Shown: in pieces, positions 15,555 through 26,804 of the stretch
Layout of the letters: each line of letters begins with the position of its first letter
How positions within the stretch are numbered: the first letter of the stretch is position 1
Assembly: GCA_947259395.1 (NCBI GenBank)
Contig: CAMYMN010000011.1
Location: 1 to 54,551 of the forward strand
Direction: 5' to 3'
Length of the DNA: 54,551 nt
Source of the DNA: an uncultured Gammaproteobacteria bacterium
GTDB lineage: Bacteria; Pseudomonadota; Gammaproteobacteria; Arenicellales; JAANXG01
Notes under the pieces: generated by a model
Database searches by the model: none
What the model was told of the DNA's origin: nothing
What the model saw: only the letters and a program-made list of their open reading frames with translations
Made by a program: the position numbers and the translations under genes

Positions 15555-18101
15555 CTATAACTTCGGCCGCACTTCAAAAGTCTTAAAGATTTCAATCTGG
15601 TCACCCACTTTGACATCGTTGTAGTTCTTGATGCCCACCCCACATTCGACTCCAGCTTTGACCTCATTCACATCTTCCTTGAATCGCCGCAGTGAATCGA
15701 TTTGGCCCTCGAAAATCACTACGTTGTCTCGCAAAACACGAACCTTTTCATTGCGCCGGACGACACCCTCAGTGACATAACACCCCGCTATGGCGCCGAT
15801 CTTTGGGGCCCGAAATACATCTCGAACCTCGGCGTTGCCCATAACCTCCTCTTTTATTTCCGGCGCCAGCATACCCGACATCGCCGCCTTGACTTCGTCC
15901 ACCACATCGTAAATGACGTTGTAATAATGCACGTCGACACCTTCTCCTTCGATGAGTTTACGCGCGGTGGCGTCGGCGCGCACGTTGAATCCAACGATGA
16001 TCGCATTTGACGCCATGGCCAAATTAACGTCGGACTCGCTGATACCACCGACCATACCGTGGACTACGTTAACCCGGACCTCGTCGGTAGACAGTTTCTC
16101 CAACGCCTCAGTAAGCGCTTCGACCGACCCTTGTACATCGGCCTTTATCACCAGGTTGAGGCTCTCTTGTTCACCCTCGTCCATTTGCTGAAACATGTTT
16201 TCCAGCTTCGCAGCCTGTTGCCGGGCGAGTTTGACTTCCTTGTGTTTTCCCTGGCGGAACAGAGCGATTTCACGGGCCTTGCGCTCATCGGTGACTGCCA
16301 GTACCTCGTCTCCGGCTACGGGTACGCCGGACAATCCCTGGATCTCCACCGGTGTCGACGGTCCAGCTTCTTTGATACGCTTACCCGCATCGTTGGTCAT
16401 CGCGCGCACACGCCCAGTCTCACGGCCCGCCAGTATGACATCGCCGTGATGCAGTGCGCCTTTTTGCACGAGTATCGTCGCCACCGGACCCCGCCCCTTG
16501 TCGAGACGGGCTTCGACTACCAACCCGGACGCCAGACCACCGCTGGATGCGTTCATATCCAGTAATTCGGATTGCAACAGCACCGATTCGAGAAGTTGTT
16601 CCACGCCCTCACCCGTTTTGGCTGAGACCGGCACTATTAATACATCGCCGCCCCAATCTTCGGGAATGACCTCGTGGGTCGACAAATCCTGCTTAACGCG
16701 TTCCGGGTCCGCGTCTTCCTTGTCTATCTTGTTTACCGCCACTACGATCGGTACACCCGCGTTCTTAGCATGATGGATCGCTTCGATCGTCTGTGGTTTA
16801 ACCCCGTCGTCGGCCGCAACCACCAGAATCACTATGTCGGTGGCTTCCGCCCCCCGAGCGCGCATCGCGGTGAACGCCTCGTGCCCCGGGGTATCGAGAA
16901 ACGTGAGCACGCCCTTGGATGTGCGTACCTGATAGGCCCCGATATGTTGCGTGATACCACCCGCCTCGCCGGCGGCCACTTTGGCCTTGCGAATGTAATC
17001 CAGAAGCGAGGTTTTGCCGTGGTCGACATGACCCATTACCGTGACCACCGGTGGTCGCGGTTGTAACTCTCCTTCTTCTTGCTGCTGATCCAGCAATAAC
17101 GCCTCGGGATCGTCCCGCGCCGCCGGTTTGGCCTGGTGACCCATTTCTTCGACCACCAGAATCGCCGTATCCTGGTCCAACACCTGATTGATGGTGACCA
17201 TAGAACCCATCTGCATTAACGCCTTAATGACTTCCGCTGCCTTGACGGACATCGCCTGGGCGAGCTCGGCAACCGTAATCGTCTCGGGAATACTCACTTC
17301 ACGCTTGACCGGTTCCGTCGGTCGCTCGAACGCATGTTGGGTTGTTGTCTTGACCTTCTTCGGCCGATGTATTTCCCGGGCCTTGCGCCGCCCTTTCAAA
17401 TCACCCGAAACATGGAGCTCATTGCGTGTCCGCTTACCCTTGCGGTCTCCTTTTTTGACTCGTTCGTCTTTCTTCTTCTCCGGCACCGGGGCGGGTTCCA
17501 CGGGCACCGGTACCTCGGCCGGTACTTCAGCCGTCTCCGCAACAGGGGCCGGTGTTGCTTGCTCGGCGGGCTCACCTGGCTCGACTTCCGCAGATGGTTC
17601 GACTGCGGGTTCCGATTCCCCCATTGTCGCGGCCTCGTCAGCCACAGTTTCTGCTTCGGGCACCGTGGGCTCGGCGGTTGCAACCGGCTCTTCCACCACC
17701 GGTTGTTCTTGTTCTGCTTTCGCGGCCTCCGCGGCAGCAGCCTCTGCCGCCGCCTCCTCGATTGCCTGGCGACGCTGACGTTCCTGCTCTTCCAATACCT
17801 CACGCTTGACGAAGGTTCGGCGTTTACGCACCTCGACATGAATGGTTCGCGACGTGCCGGTACGTGAAGTTTGTTTAATCTCACCCGCGGTTTTACGCTT
17901 GAGCGAGATCTTGCTGCGCTTGGGCGCCAAGGTCTGTTGGTCGCCGCCACGCAGGAACGAGAGCAAAGTCACTTTTTCGTCCTCGCTGAGCGTATCGTCG
18001 GATTGTTTACCGTCAATCCCAGCATCCGCCAATTGTTGAATCAGCTTCTCGGTGCCGATTCCGATCTGTTCTGCGAAACTTCTTACCGTAACCTGGGACA
18101 T
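15555..18101 (-). CDS. infB: Translation initiation factor IF-2
   Basis: GTPase that places initiator tRNA on the 30S subunit. Order: N-terminal IF2-N ([20 protein letters not shown]), a long Ala/Glu/Pro-rich linker (about residues 100-260), a second IF2-N-like segment, the G domain with [17 protein letters not shown] and NKID, and domains II-IV. The ATG at 18101 is preferred because TAGGAA lies 5 bases before it; the ATG 5 codons upstream (18116) overlaps the nusA stop in TAATG and may also be used. About 848 residues, within the family range. The Ala-rich linker gives long antisense open frames that are not genes. Confidence 0.97.
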   Translation of the reverse strand: MSQVTVRSFAEQIGIGTEKLIQQLADAGIDGKQSDDTLSEDEKVTLLSFLRGGDQQTLAPKRSKISLKRKTAGEIKQTSRTGTSRTIHVEVRKRRTFVKREVLEEQERQRRQAIEEAAAEAAAAEAAKAEQEQPVVEEPVATAEPTVPEAETVADEAATMGESEPAVEPSAEVEPGEPAEQATPAPVAETAEVPAEVPVPVEPAPVPEKKKDERVKKGDRKGKRTRNELHVSGDLKGRRKAREIHRPKKVKTTTQHAFERPTEPVKREVSIPETITVAELAQAMSVKAAEVIKALMQMGSMVTINQVLDQDTAILVVEEMGHQAKPAARDDPEALLLDQQQEEGELQPRPPVVTVMGHVDHGKTSLLDYIRKAKVAAGEAGGITQHIGAYQVRTSKGVLTFLDTPGHEAFTAMRARGAEATDIVILVVAADDGVKPQTIEAIHHAKNAGVPIVVAVNKIDKEDADPERVKQDLSTHEVIPEDWGGDVLIVPVSAKTGEGVEQLLESVLLQSELLDMNASSGGLASGLVVEARLDKGRGPVATILVQKGALHHGDVILAGRETGRVRAMTNDAGKRIKEAGPSTPVEIQGLSGVPVAGDEVLAVTDERKAREIALFRQGKHKEVKLARQQAAKLENMFQQMDEGEQESLNLVIKADVQGSVEALTEALEKLSTDEVRVNVVHGMVGGISESDVNLAMASNAIIVGFNVRADATARKLIEGEGVDVHYYNVIYDVVDEVKAAMSGMLAPEIKEEVMGNAEVRDVFRAPKIGAIAGCYVTEGVVRRNEKVRVLRDNVVIFEGQIDSLRRFKEDVNEVKAGVECGVGIKNYNDVKVGDQIEIFKTFEVRPKL

Positions 18102-18115
18102 CGCCGTTCCTACCA

Positions 18116-19627
18116 TTACTCGTTCTCCGCCACCTCTGCTTGCTCGAACCAGTGCGCGCGCGCAGCCATAATCAGCGCCGCGGCCCGCTCCTGTTCAAGT
18201 TCGATATCCGAGATCTCTAATAACTCGTCCACCGCACACTCCGCTAGATCCTCGCGCGTGCGGATACCATGGCTGGCAAGCACGCGTCCAGTATGCTCGT
18301 CCATTCCGTCCAGTTCCAATAAATCCGGCTGCGGCTCCGCCAACTTAAGCTGCTCTTCCTGGGCAATCGCCCGGGTCACCAACGCATCTTCGGCACGGCT
18401 GCGTAATTCATCCACCAGGGCTTCGTCAAACTCCTCGATGTCCAAGAGTTCCTGTTTGGGCACGTATGCCACTTCTTCTAATGACGTGAAACCCTCCTGT
18501 ACCAAGATACCCGCAACGTCCTCGTCCACGTCCAACTGCTCCATCAACATGTCACGGATGTCGTGCGACTCTGTCTCCGCCTTCTCCACCGCTTCCTGAT
18601 CTGTCAGGATATTGATCTCCCAACCGGTAAGTTCCGAAGCGAGTCTCACATTCTGACCACCGCGGCCGATAGCCTGAGATAATTGGCTCTCATCTACCAC
18701 AACGTCCATGGCCTTTAGTTCCTCATCCACAACGATCGATTCAACTTCCGCCGGTGCCAAGGCATTGATTACGAACTGGGCCGGGTCTTCCGACCACTTA
18801 ATGATGTCCACCCGTTCTCCAGCGATCTCGTTGGACACGCTCTGCACGCGGGAACCGCGAATACCGACGCATGCACCTACCGGGTCAATTTTTGGATCGT
18901 TCGACTTCACCGCAATCTTGGCACGCAGACCAGGATCCCGGGCCGCACTCAAGATCTCAATAATTCCTTCACCGGCTTCGGGTACCTCCAACTGGAATAA
19001 CTGAATCAACAGCTCGGGCGACACCCGATCCAGAAACAATTGCGGCCCTCGCGGCACCGGCCGCACATCGCGCAGGATGGCGCGAATGCGATCGCCGGGA
19101 CGCAGACCTTCTCGAGGAATCATTGCCGACTTGGAAAGCACTGATTCCGCACCACCGAGATCAACAATGGCGTCCCCTCTTTCCAAACGTTTGACGACAC
19201 CGGAAACCATCTCATTCGTACGTGGTTCGTACTCAGAGACGATACGCTCACGTTCGGCCTCACGCACCTTTTGCATAATTACTTGTTTTGCGGCTTGGGC
19301 AGCGATGCGGCCGAAATCAACCGGTTCCAGCGGCTGTTCAACGAATTCTCCGATTTCCAGCTCCGGGTGTTCCAAACGTGCCTGGGTCAGCCGGATCTGG
19401 CGGTCCGGGAATTCGAGTTCGTCTTCGTCGGGAATCACCTCCCAACGGCGATAGGTATCGTAATCCCCGGTATCACGATGGATGTCCACGCGCGCATCGA
19501 TATCTTCACGATGACGCTTACGTGTCGCGGTCGCCAACGCGGCCTCGATCGCCTGAAAGATCACGTCTTTCTCGACACCCTTTTCCCGGGACAACACGTC
19601 CGCCATCAATAAGATTTCGTTCGCCAT
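18116..19627 (-). CDS. nusA: Transcription termination/antitermination factor NusA
   Basis: 503 residues. RNA polymerase-associated elongation factor. N-terminal domain with [21 protein letters not shown]1 domain ([19 protein letters not shown]); two KH domains ([18 protein letters not shown] and [19 protein letters not shown]); and two C-terminal acidic repeats, as in gammaproteobacterial NusA. The start has TAGGAG 8 bases upstream. It lies between rimP and infB; its stop touches the first possible infB start. Confidence 0.98.
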   Translation of the reverse strand: MANEILLMADVLSREKGVEKDVIFQAIEAALATATRKRHREDIDARVDIHRDTGDYDTYRRWEVIPDEDELEFPDRQIRLTQARLEHPELEIGEFVEQPLEPVDFGRIAAQAAKQVIMQKVREAERERIVSEYEPRTNEMVSGVVKRLERGDAIVDLGGAESVLSKSAMIPREGLRPGDRIRAILRDVRPVPRGPQLFLDRVSPELLIQLFQLEVPEAGEGIIEILSAARDPGLRAKIAVKSNDPKIDPVGACVGIRGSRVQSVSNEIAGERVDIIKWSEDPAQFVINALAPAEVESIVVDEELKAMDVVVDESQLSQAIGRGGQNVRLASELTGWEINILTDQEAVEKAETESHDIRDMLMEQLDVDEDVAGILVQEGFTSLEEVAYVPKQELLDIEEFDEALVDELRSRAEDALVTRAIAQEEQLKLAEPQPDLLELDGMDEHTGRVLASHGIRTREDLAECAVDELLEISDIELEQERAAALIMAARAHWFEQAEVAENE

Positions 19628-19689
19628 GACTTTTACTCCTAACCAGCCGCTTCATCGATCATTTTTGAACCGGCCATTTAATCCTCGTG

Positions 19690-20148
19690 CTAGTACTCAG
19701 GCACCAAACGTGCCTTTTCGATATCATCAAACGGTAAATCATAGGGTTCACCGTCTACCTCGACCACTACTACATCTTCCGTTACTTGCTGCAATACACC
19801 GGTAAATCGCCGCCGACCCGCCACATAGTGATGGGTCTTAACTTTTACTTCGCTTCCTACAACCTGCTCAAAGTGACGCCGCTTACTCAATGGGCGGTCC
19901 AGACCCGGAGAAGACACTTCCAACGTGTAGCGGTCCGGTACTGGATCCTCGACATCAAGGATAGCGCTCAACTGATGGCTAACGCGGGCACAATCATCAA
20001 TCGTCACACCGTCGGGTCCGTCAATATATACCCGCAACACCGTCGACCCGCCACTTCCCACGAGTTCAACCGCCACTACTTCGAATCCCAACGCCGCGGC
20101 GCCGGGCTCCAACAATGCGTGCAACGTGGTGTTGGTCAATGATGCCAT
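19690..20148 (-). CDS. rimP: Ribosome maturation factor RimP
   Basis: 152 residues. Needed for 30S subunit maturation. Conserved features: LGFEVVAVELVGSGGSTVLRV, IDGPDGVTIDDCARVS, and YTLEVSSPGLDRPL, plus the C-terminal Sm-like domain. The ATG at 20148 is preferred (AGG 8 bases upstream) over the TTG two codons before. It is the first protein gene after tRNA-fMet, as in E. coli, with two hairpins in the leader. Confidence 0.95.
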   Translation of the reverse strand: MASLTNTTLHALLEPGAAALGFEVVAVELVGSGGSTVLRVYIDGPDGVTIDDCARVSHQLSAILDVEDPVPDRYTLEVSSPGLDRPLSKRRHFEQVVGSEVKVKTHHYVAGRRRFTGVLQQVTEDVVVVEVDGEPYDLPFDDIEKARLVPEY

Positions 20149-20163
20149 GTCCAACCTGCGTTA

Positions 20164-20191
20164 ATAAAAAAGTGGGCACTCGGCCCACTTT
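20164..20191 (-). terminator. Terminator/attenuator hairpin before rimP
   Basis: On the minus strand AAAGTGGGC, CGAGT, GCCCACTTT followed by further T residues: a 9-bp stem with a T run, 16-43 bases before the rimP start. It can end the tRNA transcript or attenuate the operon. Confidence 0.8.
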
Positions 20192-20253
20192 GGAATTCTC
20201 CGCTTTGTTCTGTTCCCTCGTGAACGCACCCACGCCCCTTACCCAGCGCCCAA

Positions 20254-20281
20254 ACACAAAGCCCCGCACATGAAGCGGGGC
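20254..20281 (-). terminator. Hairpin directly after tRNA-fMet
   Basis: GCCCCGC, a 7-base loop, GCGGGGC on the minus strand, followed by TTTGTGTTTG. It starts 15 bases after the tRNA 3' end. The T tract is interrupted, so it may serve as terminator or as a processing/protection structure. Confidence 0.6.
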
Positions 20282-20295
20282 CGAAGGCAGCAATT

Positions 20296-20372
<77 letters not shown>

Positions 20373-20385
20373 TCAGGGCGGCAGG

Positions 20386-20414
20386 ATTGTACGCCATTCC
20401 ATTGGGCAATTCAA
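20386..20414 (-). promoter_or_regulatory. Sigma-70-type promoter of tRNA-fMet and the rimP operon
   Basis: On the minus strand TTGAAT (20409-20414) and TACAAT (20386-20391) are spaced by exactly 17 bases; transcription would start about 7 bases before the tRNA. This is the best promoter match in the window. Confidence 0.75.
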
Positions 20415-20838
20415 GCGCCTGTTTCTCCAACTCGTTGAAAACAAAACACTTCAGGGGCGGGGTTGGCCGTAAATAGGCGGTAGAACTCAAAGCTTGGAAC
20501 ACCACCCTGTCACCGTCACCCACAGCAAGGCGTGTGGCCCGTTTATTGTACCAGGGCGCCGCGCCCTGATTCATGGCTAAAATTCTGGAAAACCCCCAGC
20601 GAGTCCTCCACAAAACGGCAACACCAATGCACCAAGTTGCTCAGCAAGAATAACAACGGGAGTATCACCGCGCGGGATCGGCCGCAAAGGCCTGAACTCG
20701 GGTTTCATTCAGAGGAAAAACACTCGAACACAAAATTAAGGGATCAAAGTCACCGACGCCATTGTTTCATGACTCCAACGCGGCACCGCTACAGCCGGCT
20801 CCCTCCGCTACCATGCGGGATCCTCAGTGCAATACGGT
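20415..20838. other. Intergenic region between nuoN and the tRNA-fMet promoter
   Basis: No supported gene. A perfect hairpin CAGGGCG 20552-20558 / CGCCCTG 20562-20568 lies here without a T tract; it could help end the nuo transcript. No other structure is recognised. Confidence 0.5.
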
Positions 20839-22299
20839 CTAGGACACGAAACCGTTCATTACGCTGGCCACGGCAGTTAGACACAGTTGCTGAATCGGAC
20901 CGATCCAAGGCAGTACCAGTAACATCGCCCAGGCGTTCACACCCATCACGATTTTCAAGTCAGGCGCCGCCTGGATCGCCGGGACATCTTCGTTGGGCGG
21001 GTCGAAGTACATGAGCTTAATGACACGCAAGTAGTAAAAAGCACCCACCACCGCGAACAACACGGCAACCACCGCCAGCCACACCAAGTTGACATCGACA
21101 ATCGCTTGGATCACCGCCAGTTTCGCGAAAAATCCAACCGCGGGAGGGATACCGGCCATGGACACCATCAGCAACAGCATCAACAGCGCATACCATGAAT
21201 TTCGTTGATTTAGCCCTTTGAGATCCTCGAGTTCGTCGGCTTCGAATCCCTCCCGGGACAATAATAGGATCATGCCGAATGCACCCAGACTCATGAACGC
21301 ATAAATCAGGCTGTAAAACAACGCAGCGCTGTAGCCGGTGGGCGTACCCGCTAATATGCCAAGCAACATGAACCCCATGTGCGAAATCGCCGAATATGCC
21401 AGCATGCGCTTGAGATTGGTCTGCGCAATGGCAATGAGGTTTCCCGTAGCGATCGACAGCACCGCCAAGATGATCACCATGTCCCGCCATGCGCCGTGCA
21501 GGTCTTCCAAGCCGCCGATCAACAATCGGATGACAATAGCAAAACCCGCAATCTTGGGGGTGGTGCCGATGAACAGCGTTGATGAGGTTGGCGCCCCGTG
21601 ATAGACATCCGGCACCCACATGTGGAAGGGAACGACTCCCAATTTGAATGCCAGGCCGACAAGCACAAACACCAGCCCAAAGATTAACACCACATCGTCC
21701 GGTGACATCCCTCCCACTGCCTTACGAACGGTGGGGATGTCCAGACTGCCGGTCAAGCCGTACAGGATCGACATGCCGTATAACATCATCCCCGAGGCCA
21801 GGGCGCCGAGCACGAAGTACTTCATCGCCGCCTCGGTCGCCAATTCAGAATCACGCTGAAACGCGACCAGCGAGTACAAACTCAGTGATAGCAGTTCTAG
21901 GCCCAGATACAACACCAAAAAATGATTGGCCGAAGCCATCACCATCATGCCGACTACCGCGAACAGGCCAAGTACAAAATATTCTCCTTTGTAAAGGCCG
22001 CGCGCTTCGATGTACTCACGAGAGTAGACGAACACCAGCAGTGTGATCACACATATTGCGATTTTGACGACATCGGACAAGGCATCGTCGACAAACATAT
22101 TATTGAAGGTGAACACCGGTTCCGCCGAAAAACTCAGCAACGAAAGCATCGCACCTATTCCGAGAGTGAGCAGCGTCAAACCATAGCTGATCGCGCGTTG
22201 TTCCTTGGATATGTACAAGTCGACCACGAGAATGACACAGGCCATCGTGAACACGAACAGTTCAGGAATTGCCGGGGTGACGTTGAGTGTGCCGTTCAT
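20839..22299 (-). CDS. nuoN: NADH-quinone oxidoreductase subunit N
   Basis: 486 residues, about 14 membrane segments, one of three antiporter-like proton-channel subunits of complex I. Family blocks seen: YLGLELLSLSLYSLVAFQRD (Glu in the conserved membrane glutamate position), FKLGVVPFHMWVPDVYHGAP with the channel lysine, and LKRMLAYSAISHMGF. Last gene of the operon; start ATG 13 bases after nuoM. Confidence 0.98.
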   Translation of the reverse strand: MNGTLNVTPAIPELFVFTMACVILVVDLYISKEQRAISYGLTLLTLGIGAMLSLLSFSAEPVFTFNNMFVDDALSDVVKIAICVITLLVFVYSREYIEARGLYKGEYFVLGLFAVVGMMVMASANHFLVLYLGLELLSLSLYSLVAFQRDSELATEAAMKYFVLGALASGMMLYGMSILYGLTGSLDIPTVRKAVGGMSPDDVVLIFGLVFVLVGLAFKLGVVPFHMWVPDVYHGAPTSSTLFIGTTPKIAGFAIVIRLLIGGLEDLHGAWRDMVIILAVLSIATGNLIAIAQTNLKRMLAYSAISHMGFMLLGILAGTPTGYSAALFYSLIYAFMSLGAFGMILLLSREGFEADELEDLKGLNQRNSWYALLMLLLMVSMAGIPPAVGFFAKLAVIQAIVDVNLVWLAVVAVLFAVVGAFYYLRVIKLMYFDPPNEDVPAIQAAPDLKIVMGVNAWAMLLVLPWIGPIQQLCLTAVASVMNGFVS

Positions 22300-22312
22300 T
22301 CTGTTGCCATGA

Positions 22313-23788
22313 TCACAGTTTCGATGCCGCCGTTTGTGCGACCAGGTTTTCCACCGACGCGTGCATAATGTCGAGCACCGGGAATGGCCACACTCCCATG
22401 ATCAATACCGCCGCCGCCAACAGTGATAAAAAGACGACTTCCCGCGCCGAGGCATCACTGAGCGCCTTTACCGCATCGTTGGCCACGGCACCGTAAATTA
22501 CCCGTTTGTACATCCACAGCGTATAGGCGGCACCGAATATCAGCGTGGTGCCGGCCAGCACTGCATACCAAACGTTGACCTTGAACGCGCCGAGGATAAC
22601 GAGGAACTCACCGACAAAACCGGAAGTGCCAGGAAGGCCCGCGTTCGCCATTGCGAATAACATCATGAACGATGCAAACACCGGCATGGTATTGGCGACA
22701 CCTCCATAACTCGATATCTGACGAGAATGCATACGATCGTACAACACGCCAACACACAGGAATAAAGCACCAGAGATGAATCCATGGGAGATCATTTGCG
22801 CGATGCCGCCCTCTATTCCCTGCTCATTGAAAATGAAAAGACCCAAGGTGACAAAGCCCATATGGGCAACGGACGAATAGGCAATGAGCTTCTTCATGTC
22901 CTCCTGGACCAAGGCGACTAATGCTATGTAAATAATGGCAATTAGCGACAACGCAATCATGAAGCCTGCGAGTGCATGGCTGGCGTCCGGCAGGATAGGC
23001 AAATTGAAGCGTAGAAAACCATAACCACCCATCTTCAACATAATTGCCGCCAGAATCACCGAACCACCGGTGGGAGCCTCCACGTGCGCATCAGGCAACC
23101 AGGTATGTACCGGCACCATTGGTACCTTCACAGCAAACGCGGCGAAAAACGCTATAAACAACAGGATCTGCTCGTTGATGTTGAGCGGCAACAAGTAATA
23201 GTCAGGGATGCTGAAACTGCGGCTTTGTTGATAAAGGTAGATAAACGCCACCAGCATGAGCAACGAACCCGTCAGCGTGAATAGAAAAAACTTGATCGTT
23301 GCATAGATACGATTGGGTCCGCCCCAGATGCCGATGATGATGAACATCGGGATCAGCATGCCTTCCCAGAATACGTAAAACAGAATCGCATCCAGGGCTG
23401 AAAACACGCCGATCATTAGACCTTCCATGATCAGGAACGCGGCCATGTATTGTGCGACCTTGATCTGAATAATCTGCCAACCGGCAATCACTACGATGAC
23501 GGTCAAGAACGTCGTTAGCAAGATGAACGGCAGTGCGATCCCGTCGATACCAAGGTGATAAAAGATATTGAAGGTAGAGATCCACGGCGCCCTTTCAATG
23601 AATTGCATGGCCGCGGTGGTCTTGTCGAATCCGCTGTAAAGGGACAGGCTAAAAAGGAACGTGACCACGGAGAATGCCAGGGCGATCTTGCGGGCAATGG
23701 GCGCGCGTTCGTCGCCTCCGGTGGCAAGCACCAGCACGCCGCCGATGATAGGGGTCCAGATAACGAGGCTTAACAGATGCGCGTCCAT
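22313..23788 (-). CDS. nuoM: NADH-quinone oxidoreductase subunit M
   Basis: 491 residues, antiporter-like proton-channel subunit. Seen: FYVFWEGMLIPMFIIIGIWG with the conserved Glu, FAVKVPMVPVHTWLPDAHVE with Lys, and MKKLIAYSSVAHMGFV. It lies 4 bases after nuoL, so translation is probably coupled. Confidence 0.98.
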   Translation of the reverse strand: MDAHLLSLVIWTPIIGGVLVLATGGDERAPIARKIALAFSVVTFLFSLSLYSGFDKTTAAMQFIERAPWISTFNIFYHLGIDGIALPFILLTTFLTVIVVIAGWQIIQIKVAQYMAAFLIMEGLMIGVFSALDAILFYVFWEGMLIPMFIIIGIWGGPNRIYATIKFFLFTLTGSLLMLVAFIYLYQQSRSFSIPDYYLLPLNINEQILLFIAFFAAFAVKVPMVPVHTWLPDAHVEAPTGGSVILAAIMLKMGGYGFLRFNLPILPDASHALAGFMIALSLIAIIYIALVALVQEDMKKLIAYSSVAHMGFVTLGLFIFNEQGIEGGIAQMISHGFISGALFLCVGVLYDRMHSRQISSYGGVANTMPVFASFMMLFAMANAGLPGTSGFVGEFLVILGAFKVNVWYAVLAGTTLIFGAAYTLWMYKRVIYGAVANDAVKALSDASAREVVFLSLLAAAVLIMGVWPFPVLDIMHASVENLVAQTAASKL

Positions 23789-23792
23789 ACGC

Positions 23793-25766
23793 TCAGGGCT
23801 TCAGAAACAGGGTCATCAACAAGAACAATCCAATGATCATCGCGAATGCATAGTGGTACACGTATCCGGTCTGAATGGTACGGACGATTCCGGAAAACCA
23901 ACCGACGACGCGCGCGGTGCCGTTGATCAGCCAACCATCAATGAGTTTTGCATCTCCGATTTGCCAGAAAAGACTGCCGATGCGGCGGACGCCGCGAGCG
24001 ATTACCCGCTCGTAAAATTCGTCGAAACCGTACTTGTTCATTAGCATCCGGTAGATCGCATCGAACTTTACCGCCAGTTTGCCGGGCAGCTCCGGTTTAT
24101 CGATGTACATCACCCAAGCGGTTATCGCGCCGATTAAAAATAACCAGAATGGCGGCGCCATCATGCCGTGCAACACCAGGTTTAGCAGCAGCTCAACACC
24201 GGTGGCATCCGGATTTTCCTGAGCAAGCCGACCAAGCGTGTCGTGCTCCGGCAATACCTTTAATGACTCGCCAAAAAAACCACCAAACAGCATCGGCTCC
24301 ACGTACCAGGCACCGATGACTACAGAGGGAATTGCCAGCATGACTAAAGGCACGGTGACCACCCATGGCGATTCCTTGACGTGGCGCCGGGCCTCCTGAT
24401 CCATCCGCGGACGACCGTGGAACGTCAGAAACAACAACCTGAAACTGTAGAACGCGGTGATGAACACCCCGGCGGTCAACGCGATGTAGGCAAATCCGGA
24501 TCCGGGCAACTTCGACAGGTGCACCGCCTCAATAATTGCATCTTTGGAGAAGAAACCTGAAAAACCCGGAAACCCAACCAGTGCCAACGTCCCGATGATG
24601 GCAGTGAGATAGGTAATAGGCATCGGTTTGCGCAGCCCGCCCATGGCCCGCATGTCCTGTTCGTGATGCATGGCAATAATCACCGATCCCGCGGCTAGAA
24701 ACAGCAACGCCTTGAAAAACGCGTGGGTCACGAGATGGAACATCCCGGCGGCGTACGCGGATGCGCCCATAGCCACAGTCATGTAACCGAGCTGCGATAA
24801 GGTGGAATACGCCACAACCCGCTTGATGTCGTTTTGCACCAAACCGATCAGCGCCATAAAGAACGCGGTGATGGCGCCGATTACCATGATCGCGCTGAGC
24901 GCAGTTTCTGACAGCTCATATAACGGCGACATACGGGCAATCATAAAAATTCCGGCGGTGACCATGGTGGCCGCATGGATTAGCGCGGAAATTGGTGTTG
25001 GGCCTTCCATTGAATCCGGCAGCCACACGTGCAGCGGCACCTGGGCAGACTTGCCCATGGCGCCAACAAACAGAAGCAGGCAAATAACCGTGATCCAGGT
25101 TGTCTCGCCGCCCATAAACGACACCGTCACCGTCGCCGCCTGCGGTGCGGCCGAGAACACCGCCGAGTAATCCATGCTTCCGAACAAGAACGCGATGGCG
25201 GCGACACCGAGCAGAAATCCGAAGTCGCCGACCCGGTTGACCAAGAATGCCTTGAGGTTGGCGGCAATCGCCGACTCCCGTTGAAACCAAAAACCGATCA
25301 GCAGGTAAGACACCAGACCCACGGCTTCCCAACCAAAAAACAATTGCAAGAAATTGTTGGACATGACCAACATCAGCATCGCGAAGGTAAACAGCGCGAT
25401 GTAACTGAAAAACCTCTGGTAGCCGGGATCATCCCGCATGTATCCAACGGTATACACATGCACCATCAACGATACAAACGTCACCACTGCCATCATCGTG
25501 GCGCTGAGTTCGTCAATCAAAAAACCGATTTCGAACGGCACACCGCCACTAATCCCCCACGTGTACACCGCACCATTGAATTTGTTACCGGCCAGCACAT
25601 CGAGATAAACCACCAACGACAACCCAAAAGATAGAGCTACGGCCAGGATGGTGATCGTGTGCGCACCCACGCGTCCGATCTTTTTCCCGAACACACCGGC
25701 GATAATCGACGCCGTCAAGCAACTCAAGGGAATTGCCAGGTACACCAATTGCATGTTCTCAAACAT
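23793..25766 (-). CDS. nuoL: NADH-quinone oxidoreductase subunit L
   Basis: 657 residues, the largest antiporter-like subunit; its C-terminal part normally forms the long lateral helix running along the membrane arm. Seen: FFGWEAVGLVSYLLIGFW, GKSAQVPLHVWLPDSMEGPT, IHAATMVTAGIF, IKRVVAYSTLSQLGYM and THAFFKALLFLAAGSVI. Length fits the family. It is 6 bases after nuoK. Confidence 0.98.
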   Translation of the reverse strand: MFENMQLVYLAIPLSCLTASIIAGVFGKKIGRVGAHTITILAVALSFGLSLVVYLDVLAGNKFNGAVYTWGISGGVPFEIGFLIDELSATMMAVVTFVSLMVHVYTVGYMRDDPGYQRFFSYIALFTFAMLMLVMSNNFLQLFFGWEAVGLVSYLLIGFWFQRESAIAANLKAFLVNRVGDFGFLLGVAAIAFLFGSMDYSAVFSAAPQAATVTVSFMGGETTWITVICLLLFVGAMGKSAQVPLHVWLPDSMEGPTPISALIHAATMVTAGIFMIARMSPLYELSETALSAIMVIGAITAFFMALIGLVQNDIKRVVAYSTLSQLGYMTVAMGASAYAAGMFHLVTHAFFKALLFLAAGSVIIAMHHEQDMRAMGGLRKPMPITYLTAIIGTLALVGFPGFSGFFSKDAIIEAVHLSKLPGSGFAYIALTAGVFITAFYSFRLLFLTFHGRPRMDQEARRHVKESPWVVTVPLVMLAIPSVVIGAWYVEPMLFGGFFGESLKVLPEHDTLGRLAQENPDATGVELLLNLVLHGMMAPPFWLFLIGAITAWVMYIDKPELPGKLAVKFDAIYRMLMNKYGFDEFYERVIARGVRRIGSLFWQIGDAKLIDGWLINGTARVVGWFSGIVRTIQTGYVYHYAFAMIIGLFLLMTLFLKP

Positions 25767-25772
25767 ATCTCG

Positions 25773-26078
25773 TTAGCCTTTCAGCGTATCCAAATCTTCC
25801 ACGTTGATGGTATGACGATTGCGAAACAACACGATTAGAATCGCCAGTCCAATAGCGGACTCTGCCGCTGCCACGGTGAGTATGAAAAAAACGAAGACCT
25901 GACCGGCGGTATCTTGCAGGTAATGAGAAAACGCAAGGAAATTTATGTTTATCGCAAGCAGCAATAACTCAATGGACATCAACAGAATAACTACGTTTTT
26001 CCGGTTCAGAAATATTCCAATAACGCTCAAGCAGAACATGATCGCGCCGAGAATCAAATAATGAGCAAGCGGAATCAT
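25773..26078 (-). CDS. nuoK: NADH-quinone oxidoreductase subunit K
   Basis: 101 residues, three membrane segments. Contains the two membrane glutamates of the family ([14 protein letters not shown] and [17 protein letters not shown]), which belong to the proton pathway. Its start overlaps the nuoJ stop by 4 bases (ATGA). Confidence 0.98.
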   Translation of the reverse strand: MIPLAHYLILGAIMFCLSVIGIFLNRKNVVILLMSIELLLLAININFLAFSHYLQDTAGQVFVFFILTVAAAESAIGLAILIVLFRNRHTINVEDLDTLKG

Positions 26079-26692
26079 GATTGGTCATCCTTGCGCCGTT
26101 CGGCGGCCATTTTCACCAACCTAACGCGGTCTTCACGTTGTACCGCAACCTGTTTGGCTGGATTTTGATACTTAGTCTCCGGCCGCTTGCGCAACGTTAA
26201 CGCTATCGCCGCGATGATCGCGACCAGCAAGATCAATGCGGCAATTTCAAATGGGTATACATAAAATGTGTAAAGCAATCGACCCAATTCTTTAGTGTTG
26301 CTGTAACCTTCTGCTTCGGGCTCCGGACGAGGCATATTCTGCTGATCAAAGTTGTCAGCACTCAACACGATAGCCATTTCCAGCACCATCAACACCGCGA
26401 CTAATCCACCAATGGGCAAATACTCCCCAAAACCTTCGCGCAGCCGGGCCAAATTAATATCCAACATCATCACCACGAATAAGAACAGCACCATTACCGC
26501 CCCGACGTACACGAGCACCAATACGATGGCTAGAAATTCTGCCTCGAGTGTCATCCATACGCACGCACCACTGACAAACGTAAGCACCAGAAACAACGCT
26601 GCCTTGACCGGATTACGAATAGTTATGACCATTGTTGCGGCGAAAATCATTACCGCCGCAAAGAAATAAAAAGCAAGTTGTGTAAATGACAT
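26075..26692 (-). CDS. nuoJ: NADH-quinone oxidoreductase subunit J
   Basis: 205 residues, five membrane segments and a charged C-terminal tail of about 40 residues. Family block [24 protein letters not shown] (read as [19 protein letters not shown]) includes the tyrosine and pi-bulge region of TM3. It overlaps nuoK by 4 bases and is 112 bases after nuoI, the largest gap in the operon. Confidence 0.97.
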   Translation of the reverse strand: MSFTQLAFYFFAAVMIFAATMVITIRNPVKAALFLVLTFVSGACVWMTLEAEFLAIVLVLVYVGAVMVLFLFVVMMLDINLARLREGFGEYLPIGGLVAVLMVLEMAIVLSADNFDQQNMPRPEPEAEGYSNTKELGRLLYTFYVYPFEIAALILLVAIIAAIALTLRKRPETKYQNPAKQVAVQREDRVRLVKMAAERRKDDQS

Positions 26693-26804
26693 CAGAGTTT
26701 GATTTGTTATGATTTCGGGAACTACTTTCGGCCACGTTTAACAAATCTGTGGTCCGTTTCGTTGTTGGTTATATTCTGGTGTTACTCGAGCACCCCCGTG
26801 ATTA

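Noticed and set aside
17188..17867. Long Ser/Thr/Gly-rich and other frames antisense to infB
   Set aside because: They are mirror images of the Ala/Glu/Pro-rich IF-2 linker, whose codon bias keeps other frames open.
21017..21619. 200-codon minus-strand frame inside nuoN
   Set aside because: Shadow frame of nuoN, which is intact and full length; no sign of a frameshift.
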